A DNA stretch of 64,000 nucleotides from Musa acuminata AAA Group. Taxonomy: Eukaryota; Streptophyta; Magnoliopsida; Zingiberales; Musaceae. A program made the translations under genes and the position numbers. Each line of letters starts with the position of its first letter. The first letter of the stretch is position 1. This document shows, one piece after another, positions 47,016-59,045 of the stretch. The notes under the pieces were generated by a model that was not told the origin of the DNA, did not search any database, and saw only the letters and a program-made list of their open reading frames with translations. The stretch lies in NCBI RefSeq assembly GCF_036884655.1, contig NC_088355.1:37438501-37502500 (forward strand). The letters are read 5' to 3'.

Positions 47016-47019
<4 letters not shown>
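45617..47019 (-). pseudogene. SABATH methyltransferase gene 1, exon-1 frameshift (copy B)
   Basis: Exons at 46,938-47,019, 46,432-46,839, 46,071-46,343 and 45,617-45,964. The extra base (46,987) that breaks exon 1 and the downstream ATG at 46,944-46,946 are both shared with copy A. I see no difference in coding sequence from copy A. Motifs DLGCSSGPN, LNDLPGNDFN and SLMWLSQ are kept. The lesion therefore existed before the two copies separated, or was spread by homogenisation. Confidence 0.88.

Positions 47020-47052
<33 letters not shown>
47020..47052. repeat. CT/GA microsatellite (copy B)
   Basis: 33 bp, which is three CT units shorter than in copy A. It accounts for the 6-bp change in offset between the copies. 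Confidence 0.95.
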
Positions 47053-47055
<3 letters not shown>

Positions 47056-47094
47056 CCCTTTGAAAACCAAGTTCCGAGCACCATGAGTATAAAT

Positions 47095-50000
47095 TGTTGG
47101 GAAGAAACCTGTTAATGCGGAATAATTCTTGATATCAAAATGTTAATATCAATCAGCACAGCATAAACAATAGAGCAATAAATCAATCACACAGTGAGAC
47201 CAAATTTTTTTAACGTGGAAAACCCAATGTGGGAAAAACCAGGACCGTAGTCCACCTCAAACTTCCACTATCAATAATAATGATAACAGGTTTACAGTAG
47301 GTCTTCTCTAGAATAACTAGAGGATCAGAATAACATCAAGATCATAGATCTTGGCTCAAGAATAGCATATCTTCATCACGTAGGATTGATCTCCTCAAAA
47401 GAGAATTCTAGGTCTCACAGAGTGGATATCATAGGAAAGTACCTTAGATAGGGTAAACTGTAGATCAACACAGTTAGGATTGTAGAGTTTGCTGCAAGGA
47501 TTCTCCACATAAAATTTGGGCCGAAATTGACAACGTTTTGCCACCGATAGTCAAGCAGAAAAATTCAAAAACCTTACTTTCTCTCTCTACTTTTCTCTGC
47601 ACGTCGCCGCACGCTGCACGCTCTTTCTCTGATCTCACCCTAATTTCATTCTCTCTAATCTCCAATTAGTTGATTTGGGCTTATGGCCCAAATTGTCCAA
47701 GCCCACATATGGACTGGACCCAACAATTCTCCCCCTCCAGCTCATATGATGGGCTATACCAAGCCCGCTCTTTGCCTATATGCTTCAAGCTTCTCCTTAG
47801 GCAAAGACTTTGTCAACATATCTGAACCATTATTATTGGTATGCACCTTTTTCAACTGTAATTCTTTCATCTCAAGCACATCACGAATCCAGTGATATCT
47901 CACATCAATATGCTTGGATCTAGAATGGTATGTTGAATTCTTGGAGAGGTGAATAGCGCTCTGACTGTCACAGTAAACAGTATATCCTTCCTGTTTCAAG
48001 CCCAATTCCTATAGAAACTTTTTCATCCATAAAGCTTCCTTGCAGGCTTCAGTAACTGCTATGTATTCTGCTTCTGTGGTTGATAGGGCAACACACTTTT
48101 GTAACTTAGACTGCCAAGAGACTACTCCTCCTGCAAATGTCATCAAGAATCCCGAAGTGGACTTCCTGGAATCAGTATCACCTGCCATGTTTGCATCTGT
48201 GTACCCTTCTAACACAGGTTCATCATCACCAAAACATAAACACAACCTGGAAGTACCTCTTAGATATCTTAATATTCATTTCACTGCTGCCCAATGTTCC
48301 TTTCCAGGATTTGAGAGAAATCGGCTAACAACTCCAACTGCATGAGCTATATCTGGCCTAGTACAAACCATAGCATACATCAAACTGCCTACTGCAGATG
48401 AGTAAGGCACTCTGGATATTTCTTCTTTTTCTTTCTCACTTGTAGGACATTGTTTCGAACTAAGCTTGAAATGACCTGCAAGTGGGGAACAAACTGTTTT
48501 GGCTTTACTCATGTTGAATCTTTCAAGAACCTTTTCAATGTAAGTCTCTTGAGATAGCCAAATCTTCCTTTTCTTCCTATCACGAAGAATCTTCATGCCA
48601 AGTATTTGTTTCACCGATCCCAAGTCTTTCATGGCAAAAGACTTACTTAGCTCTCTTTTAAACTTTCCAATTTTTCCAACATCATGGCCAATAATCAGCA
48701 TATCATCAACATATAGCAGTAAAATAATAAAATCATCATCTGAAAATTTCTTCATAAACACACAATGATCAGATGTAGTTCTATCATACCCTTGGCTCAT
48801 CATAAAGGAATCAAACTTCTTGTACCACTGTCTAGGTGCCTGTTTGAGTCCATATAAGCTTTTCCTAAGCTTACATACCAGATTTTCTTTTCCCTTGACT
48901 TTGAAACCTTTTGGTTGCTCCATGTAAATTTCTTCTTCTAAGTCACCATGAAGAAATGCTGTTTTTACATCAAGTTGCTCAACTTCTAAATTCAAGCGGG
49001 CAGCCAAACCAAGAACAACTCGGATAGAGGACATTTTCACAACTGGAGAAAATATTTCTTCAAAGTCAATACCTTTCTTCTGACTAAATCCTTTCACAAC
49101 TAGTCGTGCCTTGTATCTTTGTTGTGAGCTATTATTTTCAGTCTTCAATTTATAAACCCACTTATTCTTGAGAGCTTTCTTCTCTTTCGGCAGCTTTACC
49201 AAGTCATAGGTGTGGTTCTCAAGCAAGGATCTCATCTCTTCTTGCATGGCTTTAACCCACTCACTCTTATTCTCATATAGAATAGCTTCTTGGTAAGTTT
49301 CTGGCTCTCCCCCGTCAGTAAGCATAACATACTCATGTGGAGGATATCTGGTAGAGGGTTGTCGCTCTCTAGTTGATCTTCTTAATGGAATCTCAACTGG
49401 TGGTGGAGGTGCCTGTTCAGTTGGTTCAGCATCATCAACTGTAGGTGTATCATCACTAGTATTCTCACCATAATCTTCTTGTTCATCTCCCTCATGATCA
49501 TCATGAACTACAGGTGAAGGAACTGGACCCAAACTCCAAGGAATATAAACAGAGGTTTCTGGCTTCTCAACATTATCACCATCATCAAACAATTGGTCTT
49601 CAAGAAACACAACATCTCTGCTTCTAATAATCTTCTTGTTCACTGGATCCCATAATCTGTACTCAAACTCTTCATGACCATATCCCAAGAAGATACATGC
49701 TTTTGCCTTATTATCAAGCTTGGACCTCTTATCTTTGGGAATATGAACAAATGCTTTACACCCAAAGACTCTCAAATGATTATAAGATATATCTTTTCCT
49801 CTCCATACTCTCTCTGGAACATCACCTTGCAGAGGAACTGATGGAGAAAGATTTATCAGGTCAACTGTAGTTCTCATAGCCTCCCCCCAAAATGACTTTG
49901 GTAACTTGGCGTGGGAAAGCATACACCTAATCCTTTCTTCAATGGTTCTGTTCATCCTTTCTGCCACAGTTTTCTCAAGCCTGATACCATGGAACCTGCA

Positions 50001-52122
50001 ATAATTCTCAAAAGGACTCCTGTACTCGCCACCATTATCTGATCGAACACTCTTTAGCTTTCTGCTAGTTTCTCTTTCAACATTAACATGAAACTCCTTG
50101 AAAACATCGAGTACCTGGTCTTTAGATTTCAAAGCAAAAACCCAAACTTTTCTAGAATGGTCATCAATAAAAGTAACAAAATAAAGAGCACCTCCAAGAG
50201 TTCTAGTTTGCATAGTACAAACATCAGTATGAACTAAATCAATAACATCAGATCTTCTAGATGATGGATATGTCTGAAATGCAACTCTATGTGTTTTTCC
50301 AGCTAAGCAATGATCACAAGATTTAAGAGATGTACCTTGCAACTCTGGTAAGAACTGCTTTCTAGCAAGAGTTTGAAGTCCCTTCTCGCTGATATGTCCA
50401 AGCCTCTTATGCCAAAGATCTATACTTTCACCTTTTCGAATTGCATTAATCTCTCCTTTGTGTAGCTTAGCTTCCATGATATAAAAAGAGTTAATCTTCT
50501 TTCCTTTTGCCACAATTAGAGAACCTTTAGTGAGTTTCCATTTACTTTCACCAAAATAATGTGCAAAGCCCTCATCATCAAGTCTACCTGTAGATATCAA
50601 GTTAAGACGAATATTTGGAACATGCCTTACATCTTTGAGTATCAATTTGCTCCCAATACTGGTCTCTAAGCAAATATCTCCAATACTCACAATCTTAGAT
50701 GTATCATTGTTTCCCATTCTGACATTACCAAAATCACCAGCACTGTAAGATCTAAAGAAATCACCATGAGAAGTAACATGAAATGAAGCACCAGAGTCAA
50801 TTACCCAATTACTGTCCTGAGCTACAAGGCTTACACACCCATCATCACAGACAATAGTAATATTACCTTCAGCAGCAACTGTATTGATCTCTTTCTCATT
50901 TTTCTTCATTTCATTTTGTTCTCGCTTCAAAAACCTACACTCTTTCTTCATATGACCTGGCCTATTATAGTGAAAACATTTGATATCTCTTCTAGACTTG
51001 GATCTTCCTCTATAACCATATGGATTTCTGCTATGACTTCTTCCACGTCTTTCTTGTTTTTCAGTAACAAATGCACCAGAAGAAGATTCACCCTATTCTT
51101 TCCTTCTTGCATCTTCATTTAGCAAATTGTCTTTAACCATATCTATGGTTAGAGTCCCCTCTGACGTGGAGTTACAAATAGTCATCACATACGTTTCCCA
51201 ACTTTCTGGTAAAGAGCTTTTCTCATATTCTTTTAGTAAAGAGCAAATGTGATGTAGGCTCTCACAGCTTTTTCCAGTTTGGCAAGTGATATTGTTGCCC
51301 TCAATTCTTTGCAATAGAGCAAATCTTCCATCAGACGCTTCCAAGTGGAATAATTTGATGAGTTCAATTTAATCATACCATCTGACTGCTCCATTTCAAT
51401 CACACAAGAAAACTAGCACCAAACAACCTGATGCTCTGATACCACTTGTTGGGAAGAAACTTGTTAATGCGGAATAATTCTTTTCCCTCTTTGTGTATCA
51501 AAATAGGTTCCTCATCAAAATACCAACTTGATATCAAAATGTTAATATCAATTAGCACTGCATAGATAATAGAGCAATAAATCAATCACACAGTGAGACC
51601 AAATCTTTTTAACGTGGAAAACCCAATGTGGGAAAAACCACGGGACCGTAGTCCACCTCAAACTTCCACTATCAATAATAATGATAACAGGTTTACAGTA
51701 GGTCTTCTCTAGAATAACTAGAGGATCAGAATAACATCAAGATCATAGATCTTGGCTCAAGAATAGCATATCTTCATCAGATCTCCTCAAAAGAGAATTC
51801 TAGATCTCACAGAATGGATATCGCAGTAAAGTACCTTAGAGAGGGTAAACTGTAGATCAACACCATTAGGATTGTAGAGTTTGCTGCAAGGATTCTCCAC
51901 ATAAAATTTGGGCCGAAACTGACAACGTTTTGCCACCGATCGTCAAACAGAAAAACTCAAAAACCTTACTTTTTCTTTCTATTTCTCTCTCCTCTTTTCT
52001 CTGTACGCCGCCGCGCTGCACGCTCTTTCTCTAATCTGACCCTAATTTCGTTCTCTCTAATCTCCAATTAGTTGATTTGGGCTTATGACCCAAATTATCC
52101 AAGCCCACGACTGGACCCAACA
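47095..52122 (-). mobile_element. Copia-1 (copy B), shortened in gag
   Basis: Same insertion as 9,165-14,450, with taaat duplicated at 47,090-47,094 and 52,123-52,127. LTRs at 47,095-47,725 and 51,447-52,122. It is 258 bp shorter than copy A, mainly because of the gag rearrangement at 51,219-51,305. The end of the 5' LTR (cacgactggacccaaca) keeps a few bases that copy A has lost. Confidence 0.96.
47754..51403 (-). pseudogene. Copia-1 gag-pol with deletion in gag (copy B)
   Basis: From protease to RNase H it matches copy A, including the TGA and TAG stops near 48,276 and 48,009 and the TAG after gag at 51,093. The differences I see are one Lys-to-Glu change in the reverse-transcriptase N-terminal part and silent changes. 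In gag, 349 bp (copy A 13,289-13,637) are replaced by 87 bp of unrelated filler (51,219-51,305), removing most of the gag domain. Confidence 0.92.
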
Positions 52123-53343
52123 TAAATAGCTTATAAGAAGGACCACTGTGGTTGTGCAGAAACTGTAACTTACTACGGAGAATACATAGACAGCAAAAAC
52201 ACCATTTTCTGTGACAGTATTAACAAAGTCAAAGGAGATGGAAAATAGTAAATGAATGAACGAAGGTACCACCAAGAAGGTTGTTTGTATGTCACTGTCC
52301 GCACTAAGTTAAAGGAGACGGTGGCATGGCTGGACGATAGTAAATGAATGCATGGAGGTACCACCAAGACAGCTTCAGAGAAACACATCATCTCCTCGTG
52401 TTTCAGCGTGCTCTGCTTCGTCGTTATCAGTCTTCGTTGGCATCTTAATAGCTAGGAAAGAAACGGGAACACGCTCTCATCACTACTTCGCATCCCCTTT
52501 AATTTGACCTGTGATGGAAGGTACAGATTGCCCTTCTGTACAGTTTTCTCGAGGGAGGTCGAGAAAACTTTAGCCAAAAAGAAAAATGATAAGATTAATA
52601 ATAAAAAAATAAATAAAAAATTAACGTAATACTATGGTTCGATAACTCTATTAATGCAAGAAATTATTTTTTCTTCGATTAACCCAAACTCAAGCCTAAA
52701 ATCACTTGCACACCCTCTCACTTGTTTTTTCAACCCTTTATAGATTTATTAGAGAAAAACCCCTATAAGCATCGAGTATCTTATTTCTCTTTCTCTCATC
52801 AAAATCTTGAGACTAAATATATATTTATAAGAATAAATTTTAATTCTTTAACAATTATTCCTAGTCTCTAATCTAAATTATAATCCTAATCCATCAAGAA
52901 ATTTAAATTTAATTAAAACTCCTCCCAAGCAGTTAACTTTGTCGACAACACCTAACTTTGTCGACAACAATATTATTATGGGAAATGACCTTTAGTGGTC
53001 ATCATTTCACTTGCGGGCAGCAGCTACGTTCCTAATGCAAATACTATGGAGTGTCATAGCAAACGACAAGATACATTTGATCTAGATGTTATACTATGGA
53101 GTGTCAATGCAAATACTACGTTCCAAATGCAAATACATTTGATCTAGATGTTATATTAGCATTTCAGCCCTTGTAGGATGCTAACATAGTTTTTTTAATT
53201 TTAAAGTATCTAATAACTTTATCTAAAATTATAAAATTATCAAATGATTTAATGAGAAACCAATACGATTTATTATTTATATAAAGGTATAATTTTATTT
53301 ACTTATTTTTAAAGATTATTTTTATATGATTATATTTTTTTAT
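52123..53343. promoter_or_regulatory. Displaced 5' flank of gene 1 with a conversion-like tract (copy B)
   Basis: Homologous to 14,451-15,669. Between about 52,140 and 52,600, however, it agrees with the orphan block at 23,204-23,650 rather than with copy A at many sites, for example taacttac in place of taacatgc, agacagcaaaaac in place of agaaagcaataac, and gacagtatt in place of gactatt. Beyond about 52,610 it agrees with copy A again. Confidence 0.7.
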
Positions 53344-56300
53344 TGTTATCATGATTTAGTGGTTACAGGATAATTTAAATAACCACCTCAATCATGATCT
53401 AGTAGTTATAGGGTGATTTCAATAACTACCTTGATCTAGTAGTTATAGGGTGGTTGTCATTAGGTCCTATAAATAGGACCGTAGTTCATGTAGCAAGATA
53501 TAGAGAAAGAGACAAATAGATAGAGAGTCTGTGTGCACTTGGTATCTTGTAAGTGTACTTGGTATCTTGTAAGTGTTCCTCCTGCTTTTAATACTACAAC
53601 AGTTTTCTTGAGTCGAAAGGATTCTCTTTACTCGTATCGTAGTATTCTGGTTTTCCTTGCTCCTCCATCCCCAACATTTGTGATATCAGAGCCTAGTTTC
53701 AATCTGAACTGGGCATTATGGCTTTCAATGGCAATTCCATGTCTCAACCCCTTATCCCCATCTTCTCGGGCAAAAGTTATGAATTTTGGAGTATCAAGAT
53801 GAAGACTCTATTCAAGTCTCAAGATCTTTGGGACTTAATAGAGAATGGATATGCAGATCCAGATGACGAAATCAGGCTGACGGAGAATAGAAAGAATGAC
53901 TCAAAGGCATTGTTCTTCATTCAATAAGCTGTACATGAGACGATCTTCTCAAGAATTGCAGCAGCGACAACCTCAAAGCAAGCTTGGTTGATACTTCAAA
54001 ATGAATTTCAAGGCTCATCAAGGGTGATTACGGTAAAACTTCAAACCCTCCGTCGTGAGTCTGAAATTTTGTTCATGAAAAGCAATGAATCGGTGCAAGA
54101 TTTTCTTTCTCGAGTGACTGAAATTGTTAGTCAAATGAAATCTTATGTGAATATCTTCCTGATCATATAATTGTTGCAAAAGTTTTGAGAAGTTTAACTC
54201 CGAAATTTGATCATATTGTTGCCGTAATTGAGGAATCAAAAGATTTATCTACTTATTCATTTGATGAACTAATGGGTTCCTTGCAAGCACATGAAGTAAG
54301 GTTGAACAGATCACTTGAAAAAAGTGAAGAAAAAGCATTTCAGGTTAAGGAGGAGTCTTCTACTTCAAAAGAAGACAAAAAATCAATAGGAAGAGGACGT
54401 GGCAAAGGAGGATTTCGTGGTAGAGGAAATGGAAGAGGAAGAGGACACTTTGATGAACAAGGGCAATCAAATGATGATAAAAAAAATTACAAAAGTGGAA
54501 TTCGATATCACTATTGTAAAAAGTTTGGTCACATGAAGGCAGATTGCCGGAAAAGAGAAAAGCAAGCAAGCTATGTGGAGAAAAATGAGGAAAATAGTAA
54601 GTTGTTTATGACTCATTCACATGTTCATAATATCTCAAATGATATTTGGTTTCTGGATAGTGGATGTTCTAATCATATGTCAGGCATAAAATCAATATTT
54701 AGAGATATTGATGAAACTCACAAGTTGAAAGTTAGATTTGGAGATAGCAAGCAAATCTAAGTGGAAGGGAAAGGAACAATTGAGGTGAAGACAAATCAAG
54801 GAAAGGTAAAATACCTTGATAATGTTTTCTTTGTTCCTACTTTATCACATAACTTGTTGAGTGTTGGACAATTAGTAAATGATAGATATTCAGTAATATT
54901 TGATGATGGTTCATGCACTATTAGAGATAAGAAATCTGGTTTGATTATAGTAAATGTTTGCATGACACAAAACAAGATGTTTCCACTTGATGTGTCAAAT
55001 ATTGAAAGGCATGCGCCTATCACAACTCAAAAGAATGAGTCTAGTTTATGGCATTTAAGATATGGATACCTTAACATTAAAGGTTTAAGGTTGTTAAGTC
55101 AAAAAGGAATGATTTTTGGATTGCCTAAGATTAATACACTTGATGTATGTGAAGGATGTATTTATGGCAAACAAAGTAGAAAATCATTTCCTATTGGAAA
55201 AGCATGGAGAGCATCTAATTGTCTTGAATTAATTCATGCTGACTTATGTGGACCTATGAATACAAAATCATTTGGTGGAAGTCAATATTTTTTATTGTTT
55301 ACGGATGATTATAGTCGCATGAGTTGGGTATATTTTTTGAAATTGAAATCTGAAACATTTGATAATTTTCGAAAGTTTAAGGTACTTGTAGAAAGACAAA
55401 GTGGTAGATATATAAAGACACTTCGGACAGATAGAGGTGGTGAATTTTTATCTAATGAGTTTAGTTCTTTTTGTGAAGAAAATAGTATTCACAGAGAATT
55501 GACAGCACCATATACACCGGAGCAAAATGGTGTAGCTGAGCGTAAGAATCGGACTGTCATTGAAATGGCAAAAAGTTTGCTTAAAGGAAAACATCTTCCA
55601 AATCAGTTTTGGGTAGAAGCAATTGCAACAGCAGTTTATTTGTTGAATATTTCACCAATAAAGGCTGTTATGAATCAAACTCCTTTTGAGGCTTGGTATG
55701 GTATGAAACCAAGTGTTAGACATCTAAGAATTTTTGGTTGTATTGCTTATGCTTTGGTGAATTCACAAAATCATCACAAGCTTGATGAAAAATCAGAGAA
55801 ATGCATTTTAATTGGTTATTCTTTACAATCGAAAGCATATCGATTATATAACCCTGTTAGTGGCAAAGTTATTATTAACAGAAATGTTATGTTTGATGAA
55901 AGGGCAAGTTGGAATTGGGAGACCAATAAAGGTGAAACACAAATGCAGATTCCAACAGAACTAGACACTCCGCAGAATCAAGTGACAGATCCTGCTCCAA
56001 CAAATTCATCGTCAACCTCACCCAATAGCAGTTCAAATTCGGATTCCTCAGATGAAACCCCTCCAAGAAATTTCAGATCACTGACAGAAATTTATAACTC
56101 AACATTTGCTTTGTTTATTTCAGATCCGACAACTTTTGAGGAAGCAGTTAAAAAAGAGGAATGGAGAAAAGCAATGAAGGAGGAAATCAAGTCAATTGAG
56201 AAGAATAAAACTTGGGAGCTAATGGATCTACCGAAAGAAAAGAAAGCGATTGGGTTAAAATGGATGTTCAAAACAAAATTTAAATGCAAATTATTTGGTT

Positions 56301-56840
56301 TTACTGATACTAATTGTGCAGGGGCTTTAGATGATCAAAAGAGTACTTCAGGCAAGTGGAGCCATAACAATGAAGTATTATGGAACGGATGAACAAGTTG
56401 CGGATATCCTCACCAAATCACTTCCAGTCCGAAAGGAAAGCATGTTTATCTTATGTTGCAAATTGGTGTATGTAACTATGAATCAAGGGGGAGTGTTGAG
56501 ATTTGATTCATAGTTATCTATCTAGATTGTTATCATGATTTAGTGGTTATAGGATAATTTAAATAACCACCTCAATCATGATCTAGTAGTTATAGGGTGA
56601 TTTCAATAATTACCTTGATCTAGTAGTTATAGGGTGGTTGTCATTAGGTCCTATAAATAGGACCGTAGTTCATGTAGCAAGATATAGAGAAAGAGACAGA
56701 TAGATAGAGAGTCTGTGTGCACTTGGTATCTTGTAAGTGTTCCTCCTGCTTTTAATACTACAACAGTTTTCTTGAATCGAAAGGATTCTTTTTACTCGTA
56801 TTGTAGTATTCTGTTTTTCCTTGCTCCTCCATCCCCAACA
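53344..56840 (+). mobile_element. Copia-2 lacking reverse transcriptase (copy B)
   Basis: 5' LTR 53,344-53,676 (truncated at the same base as in copy A) and 3' LTR 56,494-56,840. The same internal deletions are present, so they predate the duplication. Confidence 0.9.
53718..56392 (+). pseudogene. Copia-2 gag-protease-integrase remnant (copy B)
   Basis: Same stops (53,925-53,927 and 54,758-54,760), frameshift and reverse-transcriptase deletion as copy A. The integrase core HADLCGP, RTDRGGEF and QNGVAERKNRT is intact. One silent change is visible near 55,663. Confidence 0.9.
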
Positions 56841-57038
56841 TGGAATGCTAAGTTTTAAGCCCCCGGACTCTGTATATAGTCTACAAGATGGTGGTTTACT
56901 GCCCAAGGACAGTGCTCTTTGGTGCAACTCGCAACGACACTCAAAAGGGTGTTCGACGAAATGTCTAGTGTTCCTATTGCGACGCAAAGGACGGAGTCGA
57001 ACATCAGGCAGCAGCAAAATGGCTGTCATCCTTTTTCT
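56841..57038. other. Unassigned 198-bp segment (copy B)
   Basis: Same as 19,167-19,364. Confidence 0.35.
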
Positions 57039-57237
57039 TCAAGAATTGGCAAATACGTTCTGCTTAGTTTTCTCTTTGAGGAGATGCCTCGAAACATTAG
57101 CTGCAAATCTCGAGTTGATCTCTTTGGAATTGATCTTGATATATGCTTTTATGACACTCCGGTGGGCTTGTTTCTGCAATGTAGACCTTCTTTTTGTTGA
57201 GTGAGACTCCCTGTTCAGTGTCAAGTCCTTGAGGAAC
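57039..57237 (-). pseudogene. SABATH exon 3/exon 4 fragment (copy B)
   Basis: Same fusion of the exon 3 start with the exon 4 end as at 19,365-19,563. Confidence 0.85.
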
Positions 57238-57480
57238 CTGACACTTTGGGATCACTAGAGCGAGAATGGATCGATGGATAGATACAATGTGATATCAGAT
57301 ATTAAACAAAATTTTCAATATAATATCCATCCCGAACCATAATTGATTACTCCCTCATTTTTCACTTTCCTAGTTGTGTAATAGAAGTATAAGGGTTGAT
57401 GGCTTAATAACCTTGTTAAAAAAGAAGTATAAAGTGCAACATAATAGTATGGAGTCGAATGCACATTGCAAGTCCGTCCA

Positions 57481-58874
57481 TCAACCAGCAGCGAGATGGC
57501 TTTCATTCTTTTTCTTCAAGGAAATGACAAACACGCTATGCTTAGTTTTCTGCTGAAGGAGGTGCCTCGAAACATTTGCTGCATATCTAGCGAACAGCTC
57601 ATCGAGAATGGCGTCGCCGAATTGCTCCGAAATCAATGGTTGCACCGCTGCTCTTACGTATTTTGCCACGTTTTTGCCGCTTAGATCACTGTCGAATGCA
57701 GCAGAATCATCGTCTGAGTCGTCGAACGCGTCCCAATTAGCCTCGAAAACTTGTGCTTCTTCTACATCGAACAGACCATCACCATGGATGACTGCCTTCA
57801 CTTCTTCCATGGAAGGCGCATAACGTGGCAGATTGAAGGTTACCAGTTTGTCCTCCTCTATCATTCCCTGGATTTGATACGTAAATAACTCGATGAATCA
57901 GTTGTCACGATGTCATCAATCGATGTTACTTCTTACCTCTAACACCAAAGCGTTCAGGGCCTCAGCTAAGAGTCCCCAGAGGTGTCTCATCTGTCCGTAG
58001 GTCGGGCAATTACTTTTCCTGCCTCCAAATGAAATCACCAGTCTGCCTTCGTAGCAGAGTTCTGCATGCCGACACCTGAGAAATTCTGAAAGGTCTCTTC
58101 GGAATTGCTGTTGATATGCTTTCACAACCTCCGGTGGGCTTGTCTCTGTAATGTAGATGTTCTTGTTGTTGAGTGAGGCACCCCGTTCGGTGTCGAGTCC
58201 TTGAGGAACCTGACGTTTCAGGATAGCTAGAATGAGCTATCAGACAGCAGTATCGACTGCTTCGTATACTACCGTTTAAGAGGAGGTCAACCTGAGAGAG
58301 CCAGTTGAGAGATCCAGAACAATGGACGAAGTGGACGCTCCGACGTGGGAAAAGCCTGCCGTAGAAGGAGCCCGGCACTCCCACCACGTAGTAGGGCACC
58401 AGCAGATTCCCCTTCTCTTGCTCGACCTTCCTCTTGTACTCGCCCAGACACCGGAAAACGTGATTGAAGTCGTTCCCCGGAAGGTCATTTAAGAAGAACT
58501 GGATCTCCGGTGGCTCCTGACGTTCCTGCAGACTTCGTCGTAGGTCGCTGACGACGTCGAGCACTTCGGACATCACCACGAAAGTGTTGGGGCCCGAGGA
58601 GCAACCTAAGTCGGCGACCACCATCTTCACAGGGTGTAGCGACTTGTAAACCCCTCCTATTGCATCGTCCAGTACTGGCTTCGTCATGAGAAGTGCTTCT
58701 CCTGTGACGCAGTCAGCAAACCATGATCGGATGTGGTGAATGCTAGGTATGTATAAGCTTTTAAGTTCATACAAACAGTTCAAGAGGAACCACCTGAAAC
58801 TTAGAATTGGAGGCATAGCTGGTTTCCCCTGCCCCTCCAACCATGTGAAGGACTTCTTCCACCCTCATGCTCAT
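57481..58874 (-). pseudogene. SABATH methyltransferase gene 2, exon-2 frameshift (copy B)
   Basis: Exons at 58,794-58,874, 58,292-58,701, 57,937-58,209 and 57,481-57,867. The missing base at the start of exon 2 is shared with copy A. Motifs DLGCSSGPN, LNDLPGNDFN, GVPGSFYGRLF and SLNWLSQ are kept. The TATA-like box is at about 58,934-58,940. Confidence 0.87.
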
Positions 58875-59045
58875 GCCTTTCCTAAGAACACGATGGTGCA
58901 TGGAACGCAGAGCTTTTTGCACGCCAGGACGACTATATATGGTCTACAAGAAGGCATTTAACTGACTCATTATCCCATAATCAGAACCACAATTAGTTCT
59001 TATTACTTGTAATTTGATTATTCCTGATTCTTTTATAGGACTTTT

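Noticed and set aside
51219..51305. Filler DNA derived from the copia-3 LTR
   Set aside because: Only a 12-base match (agtttggcaagt) is shared, too short to support this origin.
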